This document shows positions 47,330-58,740 of a stretch of DNA of 64,000 nucleotides, one piece after another. A model generated the notes under the pieces. That model worked only from the letters and a program-made list of their open reading frames with translations. It was not told where the DNA came from and ran no database searches. Numbering within the stretch: position 1 is the stretch's first letter; the number at the start of each line of letters is the position of its first letter. The stretch is taken from assembly GCA_037957365.1 (NCBI GenBank), contig JARHVA010006310.1:696001-760000 (forward strand), given 5' to 3'. Both the position numbers and the translations under genes were made by a program. The stretch comes from Torreya grandis (Eukaryota; Streptophyta; Pinopsida; Cupressales; Taxaceae).

Positions 47330-50300
47330 ATATTCCCCTTTTTCATTAATGTCAACACACATCATATAGCAATATACATCTTACCTTCCTTTAACTTGAG
47401 ATAACACTCCCACAATAAGAAATTTCTCTCCCTTTGACACAATGATAAAGTGGACACCAAATGATCCTGAGGACCTAAAAGGAATATCAATATAAAAGGA
47501 CCATCTTATAAATATGATACAAATTCCCCTTTGCCTTGAGCCTACTTCTTCTTGCTCCATGCCGACACTCTCTTCAATCAGACACTGCAACCAATGAAGA
47601 TAGAAAACACAAAACACTAGCATCTGATGGAACTCACCAAGAAACATATGATATTTAATCCCCCTCAGATATCTTAACCACTACACCTTTTGAGCATCTT
47701 CAAATCTCCATACATCACGAGGAACCACCATACAAGCTTATTATCCTTTTCTCTCAATCTACCTTAAGGACCACCAAAAGAAATTCATGCCACACACCAA
47801 ACTAGAAAGATGATCTCTAAAACAACCTAAGAACTCACCTTCAAATACTCATGCCTTGTTCTTTTGGAGAAACGAAAGGAAAATCACTCTTCTTCTCACT
47901 AGGCCCGACTAGTCTCCTTGTAGCCCTACCTAGAACATGTAGAGCCAAAAACTTTCAAAAGACACACATTCAAGACCTAAAATTCATATCTAGATTAATA
48001 TCATATGTCCCCTCAATCAAATAAACTTAAAAAATCTAGCTCAACCTCTTCAATATACTTTATTCACAAACCATCTACTGAATTAGGCCTCCAACTTGAC
48101 AAAAACTTGAGTAACTTGACAAAAAAAAACCTTCAAATCCATGTGAAGGTTGATTTGGAAACCCATTTAGCCCATTAAAATTATTAATAATCCTCAGATC
48201 TCAACTCATAATCCAAACCATTTTTCTAGTAGATCCTAAAACCCTAGAATCTCAAAACAAACAAGGTCAACAAAACACCTTCCAATCAACGTCTACCTCT
48301 GAAACTTTTGTAAACTTAGAGACAACCATTACACACTTCTAGAACAAGATTTTCACTTATACATTTTTGGGAACCCATACATATTATAATGCATTTTATG
48401 ACATTCATTCTCTTAGGCATAAACTAGAAAACCCGAGAGCAAAAAAAATAAATAACCAATTTGACTTCAACATACCTTCAGACCACAAAACCACTTGGAA
48501 CATGCTAGAATAAGGTCAATAAACCTTTCTAAAAAAAATATAATCTTAACAAATCACAAATACTCTTATGCCACATGAAATTTTTCAATTTGATAATATA
48601 AATTGACCATATATAGCTATGACATCACTCTGACATCACCACAACTTCTCTTCCACTTGAACATACATGTTCCAATTGAAAATACCCATCTCTAGCCATC
48701 TAAGAACATTTGAAGAACACCAAAGCAACACTCACTTCTCCACTATAAGGAGTCTCTTAAAAATCATAGATAGAGACATTCTTTGCACTGCAATTCTCTA
48801 AAACAAATTAAATCTGGGAGTGGCCCACATCTCCTTAGTAACTACTGGAATCCTTTTATAGCTATAAGACTTCTTGCTCTTGTTCTCCTTCTCTTTATTT
48901 TGAACTATGACAACTGGTTCTTTTTATATATCACTCTCCTTTTCTTTTAGAATAGAATGGACAACACATAGAGAAACTATGGAATCTTTACATATCTTTT
49001 CATTTAAATCATCAACCTTGCAACTTGAAACCTCATCACTAGGCATAGATAATTTATGTACTTTGAATAATACTTGCTCAACAATAGCAGTATGTTCACT
49101 TGGATTCATACTCATCTCAGAACTTGCCTCAACTATCACATTGGTGTTCTCCTTGAGCTTGGTCTATTCATTATCAACATGAGTAGACAATGAGAGCCCT
49201 TGTAACTTTTCAACATCTGTAGCATTCAATATTTCTTGAAGGAATATCAAATTGCCTTACCTTAAATGGATAATGTTTTTCAAAGTGTCCCACATCATGG
49301 TAGTTGAAGCACTCAACCTTTTTCACTCTTTTTGACTAATGACCCCCATCATAGTTCCATGCAAATTCATTTTTAATAGGTCTCATGCATTCTCTAGCTC
49401 TATGTCAAAATTGATTATAAGTATAACAGTAACATTTGAGATTCACACACCTCATGGCATTTGGTTGTTTTATCTAATTTGTGTTCATTCTGCTAGCACT
49501 TTCAGTCTTTGTTTGGTGATGTGTCTTCAAAGGTTTTTCCACCTTTATCTTATTGACATTCATGTTAACTTGAGAATCAACTTTGGGTTCTTCATTTAAA
49601 CCCAATTTAGATATGTCACTAGCTAAAGTTTGACTCTCTAGGAGATCATCAAGATCATTAGAAATTTTATCAAACTTGATAAATGATTTCAACTTACTTG
49701 CAGACTTCTCTAAATCATATTTCAAAGATATAATCTTAGAATCATACCTTGAACATTCATCTTCTTTATATTTCTATCTTGTAGATAGGATTTCTAATAG
49801 ACAACTTCAATGAATGACCATATATTTATTCTCCTTGATGTCTTCATTTATTCTTGCCTCAAATACACTGAATTGCTCCTCATAGTCTTTGAGTTGAGAC
49901 TTCATCTTCTTGTTAATAGTATTCTCAATCTTCAGTTCTTTAAGAGCATTTATCAATGTAGTCTCATAGTCCACCTCATATTCATCATCATCTAAATCAC
50001 TTAAACTAGACTCTTTTTGATGTGAGTAACTATCTTTCTCAGCCATAAACATGGCTTCATCTTTAGCAGGACCATCATGTTCATGATCATACTTTGAGTC
50101 ACTAACTTCACTATCATCTAATGAGCTGCTATCTTCCTAGCTGTAGAGACTTTTCTTGTCCTTGAAGTACTTCTTCTTGTTGTCAAACCTTCTAAATCCC
50201 TTTTTTTAATTTTATTAGGCCTAAATGACCTCTTGCCATCATCATGACCTTTATCATGCTCTTCATCATCATCCTATTTATAATTATGAGTGAAACTCTT

Positions 50301-50456
50301 AGTAAAATGGCCTACCTCTCCATAATTGAATCATTTGAGGGGTAGTTTACCCTTATACTTGCCTGAACTAATTTTCAAATTTATTGAAATCAAAGCAATT
50401 AGTTCATCCTTATCTATATAAGAAATTTCATCCTCCTTGGGTTTATATAATAAATG
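47330..50456 (-). pseudogene. Copia internal region with gag remnant
   Basis: Minus-strand interior between the two LTRs. Near 50430-50330 it reads YKPKEDEISYIDKDELIALI, then SSGKYKGKLPLK and a degraded CCHC knuckle (YGEVGHFTKS). Then comes a basic stretch (DDGKRSFRPNKIKK), followed by MAEKDSYSHQKESSLSDLDD (50052 down) and a coiled coil, ALKELKIENTINKKMKSQLK. This order is typical of a copia gag C-terminus. No integrase or reverse transcriptase was recognised in the remaining 2 kb, so pol is deleted or replaced. The gag N-terminus and the primer binding site are also missing: gag sequence begins directly at the LTR edge. Confidence 0.7.
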
Positions 50457-52327
50457 TCAATTGTATATGATTTGTTAAACCTTTATAATGCACACAAATC
50501 ATCCTTATGGAGTCTAAAACATGATCTAATATCTAATTCATCATTAAGCATCAAAACAACATCAAAATGAGCTCAATTACCCTTCTCGGGTTACTTGCAG
50601 AACATGCACAAATACAAACTCAAATTTGAACCTCAATATCTTTGACTTTAAACACTTTCAAACATTCAAATTAGGTTTATTAAATGCACCATGGATTCCT
50701 ATTAAACTTTTCCTTTTATAACACCTTTAAATTCAACCTAGATCAAAATTTATGGGCAAAATACATAGCGCTAGATTCTCCCTTTGCAAAATTCAAATAT
50801 TCAAATACAAACAGTCACAGTTAAACCTTGGATACATTACTTGAATTTCATGTCCTCACATATTCATATTAAATTTTCACCATCGATCTTTTTCAAACTT
50901 TAATTCATAGTGTGTCAATGCCTAAATGTTAAACTTTGACTAGTTGAGCTCACCTCATGCACTCCATCGATCACTTCGATATTGTCCTAGCTTTAACAAT
51001 ACTAGACAACTATCACTTTGACCTCTTGACTTTAATTCACTTCACTGAATTCTATTTGTATAATCATCTACTCACCATTGATCCTTGGAAGAAGCTTGAT
51101 CTTTATCTTTGCATAGTGTTAAACATTGAACACTTAGCACCATCTCGTTGCTTCATGACATCTTGGAGCAACGCACTCCATTGATGATATTCAAAATTTG
51201 CCTTGTACAAAATTGACTATGGGAGACATTAAAATCTATCTAAAAATCAAACTTTGAACCAAAATAAATTTTATATCGCTCACTTGCATGTTGTCAAATT
51301 TGGACCATCTGATCTCCTCACATAGGAGAATCCAATCACGTGTCACAATGTTCCTTAATATTTTGCATGTGTGAGATAAAATACCAATAATATGCTCACT
51401 CATATTTTTCTATCATAAAGCCGACAATGTCAAGAATTATAGGGAAGGCCAACTTTACACATGCATATGTTTTGAAGTGCTTCAGCACATGATCTAAAAT
51501 TTAGCACAAATTAGTTAGGCTCAAAACTTAACAAACCCATATGATCATCTTGTTCTGAAACACCTACATGTGTGAGATATGCCATCACCAAAATACTTAG
51601 CTCTTTCTTGCCTCATTCAAATTTGTCTAAGTATGGGAAAACAATGTCAAACTTCTTGGGATCCCAACTTTGCACTTGCATATATTTTATTGTGCTTAGG
51701 CGTATGACCTAAGATTTAGCAAATAAGAACTAGAAAAAATACTGAACAAATCTATGTGACCATTTCCTCCTGAATCTCCATGCATGTGAATGTTGATATC
51801 ATCAACATGCTTACTCAGCTCTAATTGAACATAGAAAAAAATGTCAAAATGCTTGAGATCCCAACTTTTCACCCACATATCTTTGACTAAGCTTAGGTAC
51901 ATGACCTCAAATTTAGTGCATAGAAACTAGGGACTAATGTGATCACAACCAAATAACCAACTCTTTCTGACTCATCTAAATACGGCAATGGTGACATTAG
52001 TAAACTACCTTCTAATATTTTCTACCACTACACCCAAAATATATATATGAAAATAATGATCAACTAGATGAAATCGACTTATGCACATAAGCACTCAAAT
52101 CATAAAAAACCTCTTATATGACCCCTTGCACATGCTCAATACTCTATACTCATCCCTGAACGTCCCTATCCATGCCAAAACTGAAGATCAACAAAGTCTC
52201 CTTAAAGTACACTAGGACAAGCACATTGCATACTTTGTCATTATCACTTAGGCTATCATTAACACTTCATACACTCACCAGGACACCTCCATGACATCAC
52301 CATGACATCATTGACAACTCTCCAACA
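50457..52327 (-). mobile_element. 5' LTR of the minus-strand Ty1/copia element (truncated)
   Basis: It is collinear with 45383-47329. It ends CTCTCCAACA at 52327, followed by unrelated sequence CCTTCCTCT, so this is the outer element boundary. At its inner edge it is fused to the gag remnant, which implies a deletion of the LTR end, primer site and gag start. Confidence 0.7.
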
Positions 52328-52850
52328 CCTTCCTCTATTACTTGGGATCTAATGTGGAGATATATTTTTTAACTTTATTTTTTAAATTCAAATATTAAAA
52401 TTAATAGTAATATAAGTTTAATTTTTTATGTTTTGATAACAGGCCCATTTTTTATATGGACCCATAGAAGGATGCCATTGAAACTATTTGTTATGCTTCC
52501 TCTACTTCTATTGTCCTAAAGAGGAGGTATACTTTTAGTTTCATTTTTTAAATTGAAGTATTTAAATTAATTATAATAGTATTTTATTTCTAGGGTTTTA
52601 ATAGTGGATTCATTATTTATATGGACCTACATGAGGATGAGGTTGAACATAGTGGACATCCTTCCTCTACTAATAGGGACTTGATGCCAAGGAATAATTT
52701 GTAGTAATTTTAAAATTGAATTATTTCAGTTACATATTTATCTAATATTTATTTTTGTTTTATGTCTACATCAAATGTGCTTCGTGGTTGTCCTATATCA
52801 AGTAGGGACACTTGTGTAGGACCTTCTGTCTTCATCATGCTTTGCCGCAT
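52328..52850. other. Spacer between copia LTR and LINE fragment
   Basis: Short imperfect repeats of the form 'AGG...TTTATATGGACC' recur at about 52441-52640. No gene was recognised. Confidence 0.35.
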
Positions 52851-52859
52851 ACTCATGTG

Positions 52860-53400
52860 TTACTCTAAAACCAACTATAAAATTCTCCTCTGATCCATTT
52901 CTTTGTGCTTTTGGAAAGCTAACATGCCCATTACTTAATAAAAGAATCACCAAAAACTCACACCTGCTTGAAATAATGAATATTACATTTACATCCGTAA
53001 TTAATCCTTTATGATTAAAAAGGAAGGCCTCCTAGATTAACCTTGGTTTGCCAAATGTCAATGTAAGGTTATGATCTTGAAACCTATGGGTTATGGGCCC
53101 ATTGAGAACTACTCCTCCAAGATTTGAGCCATGGTTCTATTTTAAATATTCATCATCTATGCTTAAGCTAATGATTTCAATATTTGTTCATATAATTTAA
53201 ATATCCATGCAACCTCAAAGTGATCATTACCATGCATCATTGTATCATACTATACAATCAAATGATCAAAATCTTATTGTAGGCTTATGGCCATAATCCC
53301 ATAATTATCCAATGATGATGATTATGAAAAGACATATTCCCCAAAGTCACCCTTCGGGTTGTGTTTGCATAGTGGCATAGTCATTTAGGAGCTGCATCCA
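52860..53400 (-). pseudogene. LINE fragment, copy D (diverged)
   Basis: It aligns loosely with 30190-30560 of copy B. Shared pieces are AACCTATGGGTTATGGGCCC (53080) against TACATATGGGTTACGGGTCC (30395), then GAGAACTACTCCTCAAG-like against GAGATGTTATCCTCAAGG. Before them, ATTAATCCTTTATGATTAAA matches ATTAATCCTTTTAAATTAAT. No open frame remains. Confidence 0.5.
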
Positions 53401-54980
53401 AGCTTAAAAGCATGGATGAATCAATCATTTAAGCACTATTCCATGTATAGAACTGTCAACTTAAAGCCAATATTTATTCTCGAAGCTTACAATAACCTAT
53501 CGATGTAATAAAAATAAAGACAAAGAAAGTGTACTAATTATTTTATAACTTCTTCAAACTTAATTGTTTGATGAACAAGACAACTGTTAACTTAAACTTG
53601 ATGCACACATGCGAATGTGGCTAACTTACTCATCAAACTTGCTCGTTGGGTGTTGCCATGTCCCCTCTTAGTATATATAATGATATGTGCCATCATTTTG
53701 CATATTCGATACTTTTTCCAAGACCTAAAACATAATTCCTGCCCTTGCGATGCAAATAAGCATCATGATGACAATTGGCAACTCTTAAGTTAGTGACAAG
53801 GTCATGGGGGATAACACATATTGCTCCTTCCAAAAGATACAACACTATGACAAGGCGAGATGTGGTTCTAGGCGGGAGTCTACATCCATTTCGACTGAGC
53901 AAGAATTCAGAGTCAATCCACATGGAAACGAGCTACATGTTAAAAAGCCTTTAGCTAAATGTTGCGAGGTTACGGCATTCTGATGCATGGCATTGAGCGA
54001 TCAGGTCGCACCCCTCAGAATATATAACGATGTGAGGTCAATCCATGTGGCAGTTCGTCATCCCTCAAACTAATCCATTTAAATTCCTTTGTCAAAACTT
54101 GCGAAGCTACAACTAAATGTGTGTTTGACAAGGTCTACATAAAATTTCCTTGTAAATTGTGGATATACGACTGCATATAATCGTGACATATGGCATGAAA
54201 AGCAAAGAAACCTCATGCCATTGTCAAACTACGAGCGTATGCGCCATATGTGATGACAATGCTCAGCTAACTGCACACAATATGTAACTTAGCATAAAGC
54301 GATGGAAAATCGCCAAGTGCTAATGTAACTTTATACCTTAGATAAATTTGTGAAATATTGAAAAGATGCACTATAATGCGACAATACAGGTGGCGGGACT
54401 GCTTGGCAAGCTAAAAATTGTGACAAGTCAGTGATCAATCATATTCGAGATTGGCTAAGGAAGTGGCCAGAAGAAGACATGGCCAATTTAGAACCGCACG
54501 ACTAGAAAATACACATGGGAACAAGCATAGATAATCGGAAGGATAATGACAAATAAAACTCTCATGTGTCCAAGTGTGAAAGAGCACGAAGGTGCCAACT
54601 AAGACAAAGCTCAGACACTTCGTAAATTGGCTAAATTAGAAAGCGACTGAGCCTGCAACTACGGCCAATTTTGATGCCAATTGGCTGAGGAAATAAATAA
54701 TTTCAAGATTAAGCCATGCAACTAAGCCAAAAATGCATGGGACTAGGTGCGAGTAGGCGCGAATACAAAAATACTGTGTTTTTTTGGCCTGCATAACAAA
54801 AGGATGACCTAAGATCGAGATAATAAGGGTCATTTAACAAATGAAAGAGATAGGATCATTTACCCAGGAGGTTACCTTCCTTTAATTACAAAGAATGGAA
54901 TGAATTAATGAACAAGGGCTAGGTGCCTCAATCCATAGTGGATCCACACTGATATATACTTGGCTAAAGCTAAGACACCA
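53401..54980. other. Moderately GC-richer stretch, no gene recognised
   Basis: Base composition is less AT-rich than its surroundings, especially 53.7-54.8 kb, with scattered CpG. Open frames (53693-53923 and 54636-54833, both minus) match nothing recognised. It may be an unidentified retroelement or the flank of the gene-fragment cluster to its right. Confidence 0.35.
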
Positions 54981-54984
54981 ATAA

Positions 54985-55085
54985 CTACACCTTCCATGCA
55001 TTCTCGTAATGACGAGCAGTAATGATATCTCCTTTGGATCTATAGAACATTAAACCATTATAAATCTCAATCTCATTGTTCAAGG
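54985..55085 (-). pseudogene. Possible exon fragment of unknown gene
   Basis: The minus strand encodes NNEIEIYNGLMFYRSKGDII, then TARHYENAWKV and a stop. The composition and charge pattern look like a real protein rather than repeat translation, and it lies beside other gene fragments on the same strand. I do not recognise the family. Confidence 0.3.
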
Positions 55086-55599
55086 GAATGTCAAAACTTG
55101 ATTTAAATTCCCTTTTAGATTTCCAATATATGAATATAAATTATGTGCAAGACTTTAGTGAAATCACTGCAAAAATATGTATTTTACTAGTCGTTGGGAT
55201 ATTCACATCATTATAGGAATAAAAATAATTTCTTCTTAATGAAAATTATATGGCTATTAGTTTCCTCAACATAATTTTGACCATTTCTCTTATCTATAAA
55301 GAGACCCCCAAGAAAAAACCAAGACAACAAAAACCAACAAATATTCCTTGTCCTATAAACTTCTAATTATAAGAAGCTTAATTGGTTTATTCACCAATAA
55401 TTCTCGATTTCATAGGCATCTTAGATTAGTAAAACAAAACAATCTAAACAAGGGTGTAAATCACCAAGTCCCTACGAAAAACAGAGGCTAAGTCTGAAAA
55501 CCAATTTATAGCTTTAAATTCAAAATAAAATGTTAATTGTATAAATAAATTGAAATTACATAGTTCTGACCATAACGATCCCCGCAATCAAATTTTCAA

Positions 55600-55880
55600 T
55601 CATGACACCATAAGCATAATACCAAATCCTAAATCTGTTGCCACTAAAACCCACATTTTGTTTGCAGAAACCTAATCATACCCACCTCTTTTCTTAGCAA
55701 TATTTGAAAGCTCATAAAGACCAATTGTCTTTCCATCTAAGATAATGGGTAGCACAAGCTTGCATTGTACCTGTGGATATTCAATCCTATAGGTAGTTAA
55801 GGTTTGATCAAACAACTCTCTTTGCTTAGCCCTAGGAGGTAGATTCCCACATGAGTTTGACTGAGGAGTAGAGTATCACG
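55600..55880 (-). pseudogene. ARID/BRIGHT-domain gene fragment
   Basis: The minus-strand frame reads PPRAKQRELFDQTLTTYRIE, then YPQ, then LVLPIILDGKTIGLYELSNI, then AKKRGGYD-stop-VSANKMWVLVATDLGFG. Known ARID domains have P.L.DGK.VDL..L...V.K.GGYD.V..N.LW..VA...G. The match covers the core helices; the C-terminal helix (SVKLxYxKYL) is not visible. ARID proteins bind DNA in chromatin regulation. One in-frame stop and the missing end make it a fragment. Confidence 0.6.
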
Positions 55881-56626
55881 AAAATTGACCCTCAAGCCCT
55901 CATTTTTAGATGATTTTCATTCAACCATTGAAAGAGGATCAGATGCTACCATTTGAATATTAGACACGTACTCCAAGCTTAGGCAAAAACAAGGTGCCAT
56001 GCCTTTAACACCCAGTGCACAACCAGTAAATATCTTTCAAAACTGAAGCATTTCAAGAATAACTCCTATAAATCCCTGCAACATTTAGGTGTGAGTCATC
56101 AAAGGCTATATGCGTTCTTAAATAAAGCCCTAAATATTAATGCCTTTAGGGGCATATACTTACTCCATGAACCTAAAAAAGCTACTAAGCCAAAAGATTA
56201 AATTTTTTTGGTTGTTATAGTAAACTTTCTCAATATCTTACGGCATTGACCATATCATTCAAAAATAGCAAATAAATTCAAAGGAAAAAACCCAAATGCC
56301 AAAAACCGCTATTACCTGATTTCTACATAGGAAAATTGATTTTCTAGCAGGATTCTGAATAAAACCTTTGATTAAATTTAAGCACTATCTTCATGCAACC
56401 AGCAGTTGAATAAAAGACATTCAAAATATGGAGCATTTTATTTCTTTTTATAGAAGAAATGAAATAGTGAATTAGTTATACCAATCATCCACTTAAAGAA
56501 AATTGAGAGAATTCTCTCCTCCAAATATTGGAATCCTTTGTAGAAAGGTAATTTGTAAATACAAACATTGTTTAGAATGACTCATAACCCTAAAGTTTCT
56601 TATAAATAATATCCTTTAATACTTGC

Positions 56627-56735
56627 AGATAATAGCCTTCATCTGGTTGACGGATGATTTCAAAGTTCATAAGGTCATCTTTACCATTTGGATATTTTAT
56701 GCTCATAATCTTTGACATGTTTAACTCACTAATAT
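56627..56735 (-). pseudogene. RCE1: RCE1/UBC12 (RUB-conjugating E2) exon 2
   Basis: A 109 bp minus-strand exon after a TTTATAG acceptor. It completes the Asp codon left open by exon 1 and reads DISELNMSKIMSIKYPNGKD, then DLMNFEIIRQPDEGYYL. This is the N-terminal part of the E2 fold of NEDD8/RUB1-conjugating enzymes (DISELNLP..C.I.FPNGKDDLMNFE..I.PDEGYY). The 3' border is GCAAGT, either a rare GC donor or a decayed GT donor. The following exons, with the active-site Cys (HPNIDLEGNVCLNIL in relatives), were not found in the lower-coordinate sequence. Confidence 0.8.
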
Positions 56736-57490
56736 CTATAAATTTGAATAATAATAGTCAATTTAATTTATATTTTCATAAACAATAGAATTTATAAGAC
56801 AAAAAAAAACATACAGTGTAAATCATTCATAGCAAGAATTGATCTCTATCCATCAAGCATGCACACTCAAATCATTGTTGGCATTAAAGCACAATCTTTG
56901 AAGATTTCAGTAGTGAAAAAAATATATTTGCTATTGAAATGTTTGGACAATATTGAGATGACTTAAATAGACACCAGTAAAATCCCCAGTCAAAAGAGTG
57001 AAAGGTTACCGTCAATACACTAATGTATGTAATATGATAGCTCCCAAGAAAATTGAACTTTTAAAGAGGTAACCAAACTTAGCAATACAAAAGGGCATTC
57101 CTTACAGATGGATAAAAAATCCAATATCTAATCAAGTTCCAAATGACTAGGGTACTTCAAGACAACTATTACTCCGTAAATATGACTACTAAGGTAATAG
57201 GAGAACAAGAAGGAGCTTTTTGTTCAAATCAGATGGTGTAGATCAAGATACATAAAGGTAATCTTATATTGTGATTACAAAACCAATTATAAAAAATAAG
57301 GCCTAAATATGGCTATCGATTCAATAATGGTGAAATGCCAAATGGGGAAAAACATAGCATTCACTGGATAATGTTAATATAAGAAAAGTATGACAAAGAT
57401 GCGAGATTGACTTAGATATGAAAGTACCAACTAAAGGAAATGCAAGATAGAGGATAGCATAGGTTTCATGATCAGTATGCTACTATGCAC

Positions 57491-57599
57491 CTTTATGCAA
57501 TCACAATTCACCAGAACTTTACTTCTTCAAAGGTGATCCTCTACTGCCACTTTCAGTAGCCTCTCTCTGCTTCTTTTTGTCTTTAAATATATTAATCAT
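57491..57599 (-). pseudogene. RCE1: RCE1/UBC12 exon 1 with two nonsense codons
   Basis: The minus strand encodes MINIFKDKKKQREATESGSR, then GSPLKK-stop-SSGEL-stop-LHK. It matches the N-terminus of RUB/NEDD8 E2 enzymes (MIxLFKVKEKQRE...KKQSAGELRLHKD), the tail that docks the RUB-activating enzyme. The two stops fit C-to-T changes (CAA to TAA, CGA to TGA). The donor GTGCAT leaves phase 1, which fits exon 2. The intron between the exons is 755 bp, so this is a genomic rather than processed copy. Confidence 0.8.
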
Positions 57600-57899
57600 G
57601 GTATCTACAATAATTGTTCAACCAAATATGAATTTGTTAGGTTTCCACCATAGTAATGTTACACAAGATAATTTTGCTTGTAAACACATCATTACGATGA
57701 AGAAAAATTCAGAGTGACATGACGCCCTAGATTAGTATTTTGATGAGATCTTGGAGTGATTCTTAGTACTTGCAAATATAATATCAGTACAATGTCATCA
57801 GACAGATATTTCATATAAGAGTGTAAGATAAATGATAATAAAAAAAATAGTTCAACATGAAAATCCATGACTGGAATTTGCTAATTTAAGCCTCTTTCC

Positions 57900-57990
57900 A
57901 AGCCTCTTTTTTCTCTTTACAGGCCTCAAAAACATCAAAAATCCCATACTTTTCTTTTGGAATTCTGTCAAGGTCAAAAGGCTACAAAAC
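57900..57990 (-). pseudogene. Possible exon fragment of unknown gene
   Basis: After a TTTTGTAG acceptor-like sequence the minus strand reads PFDLDRIPKEKYGIFDVFEA, then CKEKKEAWKEA and a stop. It is highly charged with a protein-like periodicity. I do not recognise the family. It lies between the serine carboxypeptidase and RCE1 fragments. Confidence 0.35.
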
Positions 57991-58149
57991 ATAACAATGG
58001 TGGCACCTTTTCAGTAGGATAAAACCCATAATAAATGATTTCCCATGTTGAGAAAACATATTAATCCCCCTTTACAAACATAATATAAGCTTTCTGGGTG
58101 ATTTTTCTCTAATTAGTTTTTTAAAGCCATCTCAAAATAAGCAGTTGTT

Positions 58150-58740
58150 CAAAGTACTGGCACTATTTGAATGAAGGATCAACTCCCTCAATCCACTCCT
58201 TCAACCAAGTCTTCTTCTTGATAATTATGATGTATCATGAAGGTTCCCTTGTAGCCAAAGGACAAGTTTGCTAAGCTACAATGTATTGGAGTAAGAAAAT
58301 CCAACCCCAATAGGTGATTCTAAAAACAAGGTGTTTACCACTGTAAAAAAAAGACAAATGATTTTTGACGTAGAGAAACATTAAGGTATGTTATAGTAAT
58401 AAGTATAGGCAATTAAGAAGAGAAATATTTGATAGACCTTGATTCTAGGTATAGGGATTATTATACAGTGTTTTTCCATCTAGTTGTACATGGAACAGTC
58501 TTAGTTTAGTCATTGCTCCAACCCCAAATGATGAACATCCCGGCCCTCAAATGTAAAAGTGAGTAATGCATTATTTCCATGGTATTAAATTTTAAGAGTG
58601 AGATAACAACATACCTCCATTAAGCCATAGAAGAAGAGGCTTGTTGGCCAAGTTGAAAATCATCCTCTTTTGTAGATGGGTATTTGTATACACTAAATTG
58701 ATGCCCAACTCCACTCCCACAAATGTTAAATTTTTCTAGC
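58150..58740 (-). pseudogene. Serine carboxypeptidase-like (SCPL) gene fragment, three exons
   Basis: Minus-strand remnants of three consecutive exons of a serine carboxypeptidase (secreted or vacuolar S10 peptidase or acyltransferase family). The first, up to 58615, ends NLANKPLLLWLNGG with donor GTATGT. The second (58438-58545) reads [20 protein letters not shown], then [18 protein letters not shown]; the stop fits TGG to TAG. The third, from 58340 down, reads VVNTLFLESPIGVGFSYSNT and then decays with frame changes. Exon phases agree (phase 1 at both joints). The catalytic Ser (GESYAG), Asp and His regions are absent. The ancestral protein would be about 450-500 aa, of which only about a fifth is present. 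Confidence 0.82.

Noticed and set aside
49807..50052. Acidic coiled-coil open frame considered as a host gene
   Set aside because: Its order after a YGEVGHF knuckle and between two LTRs fits a copia gag C-terminus.
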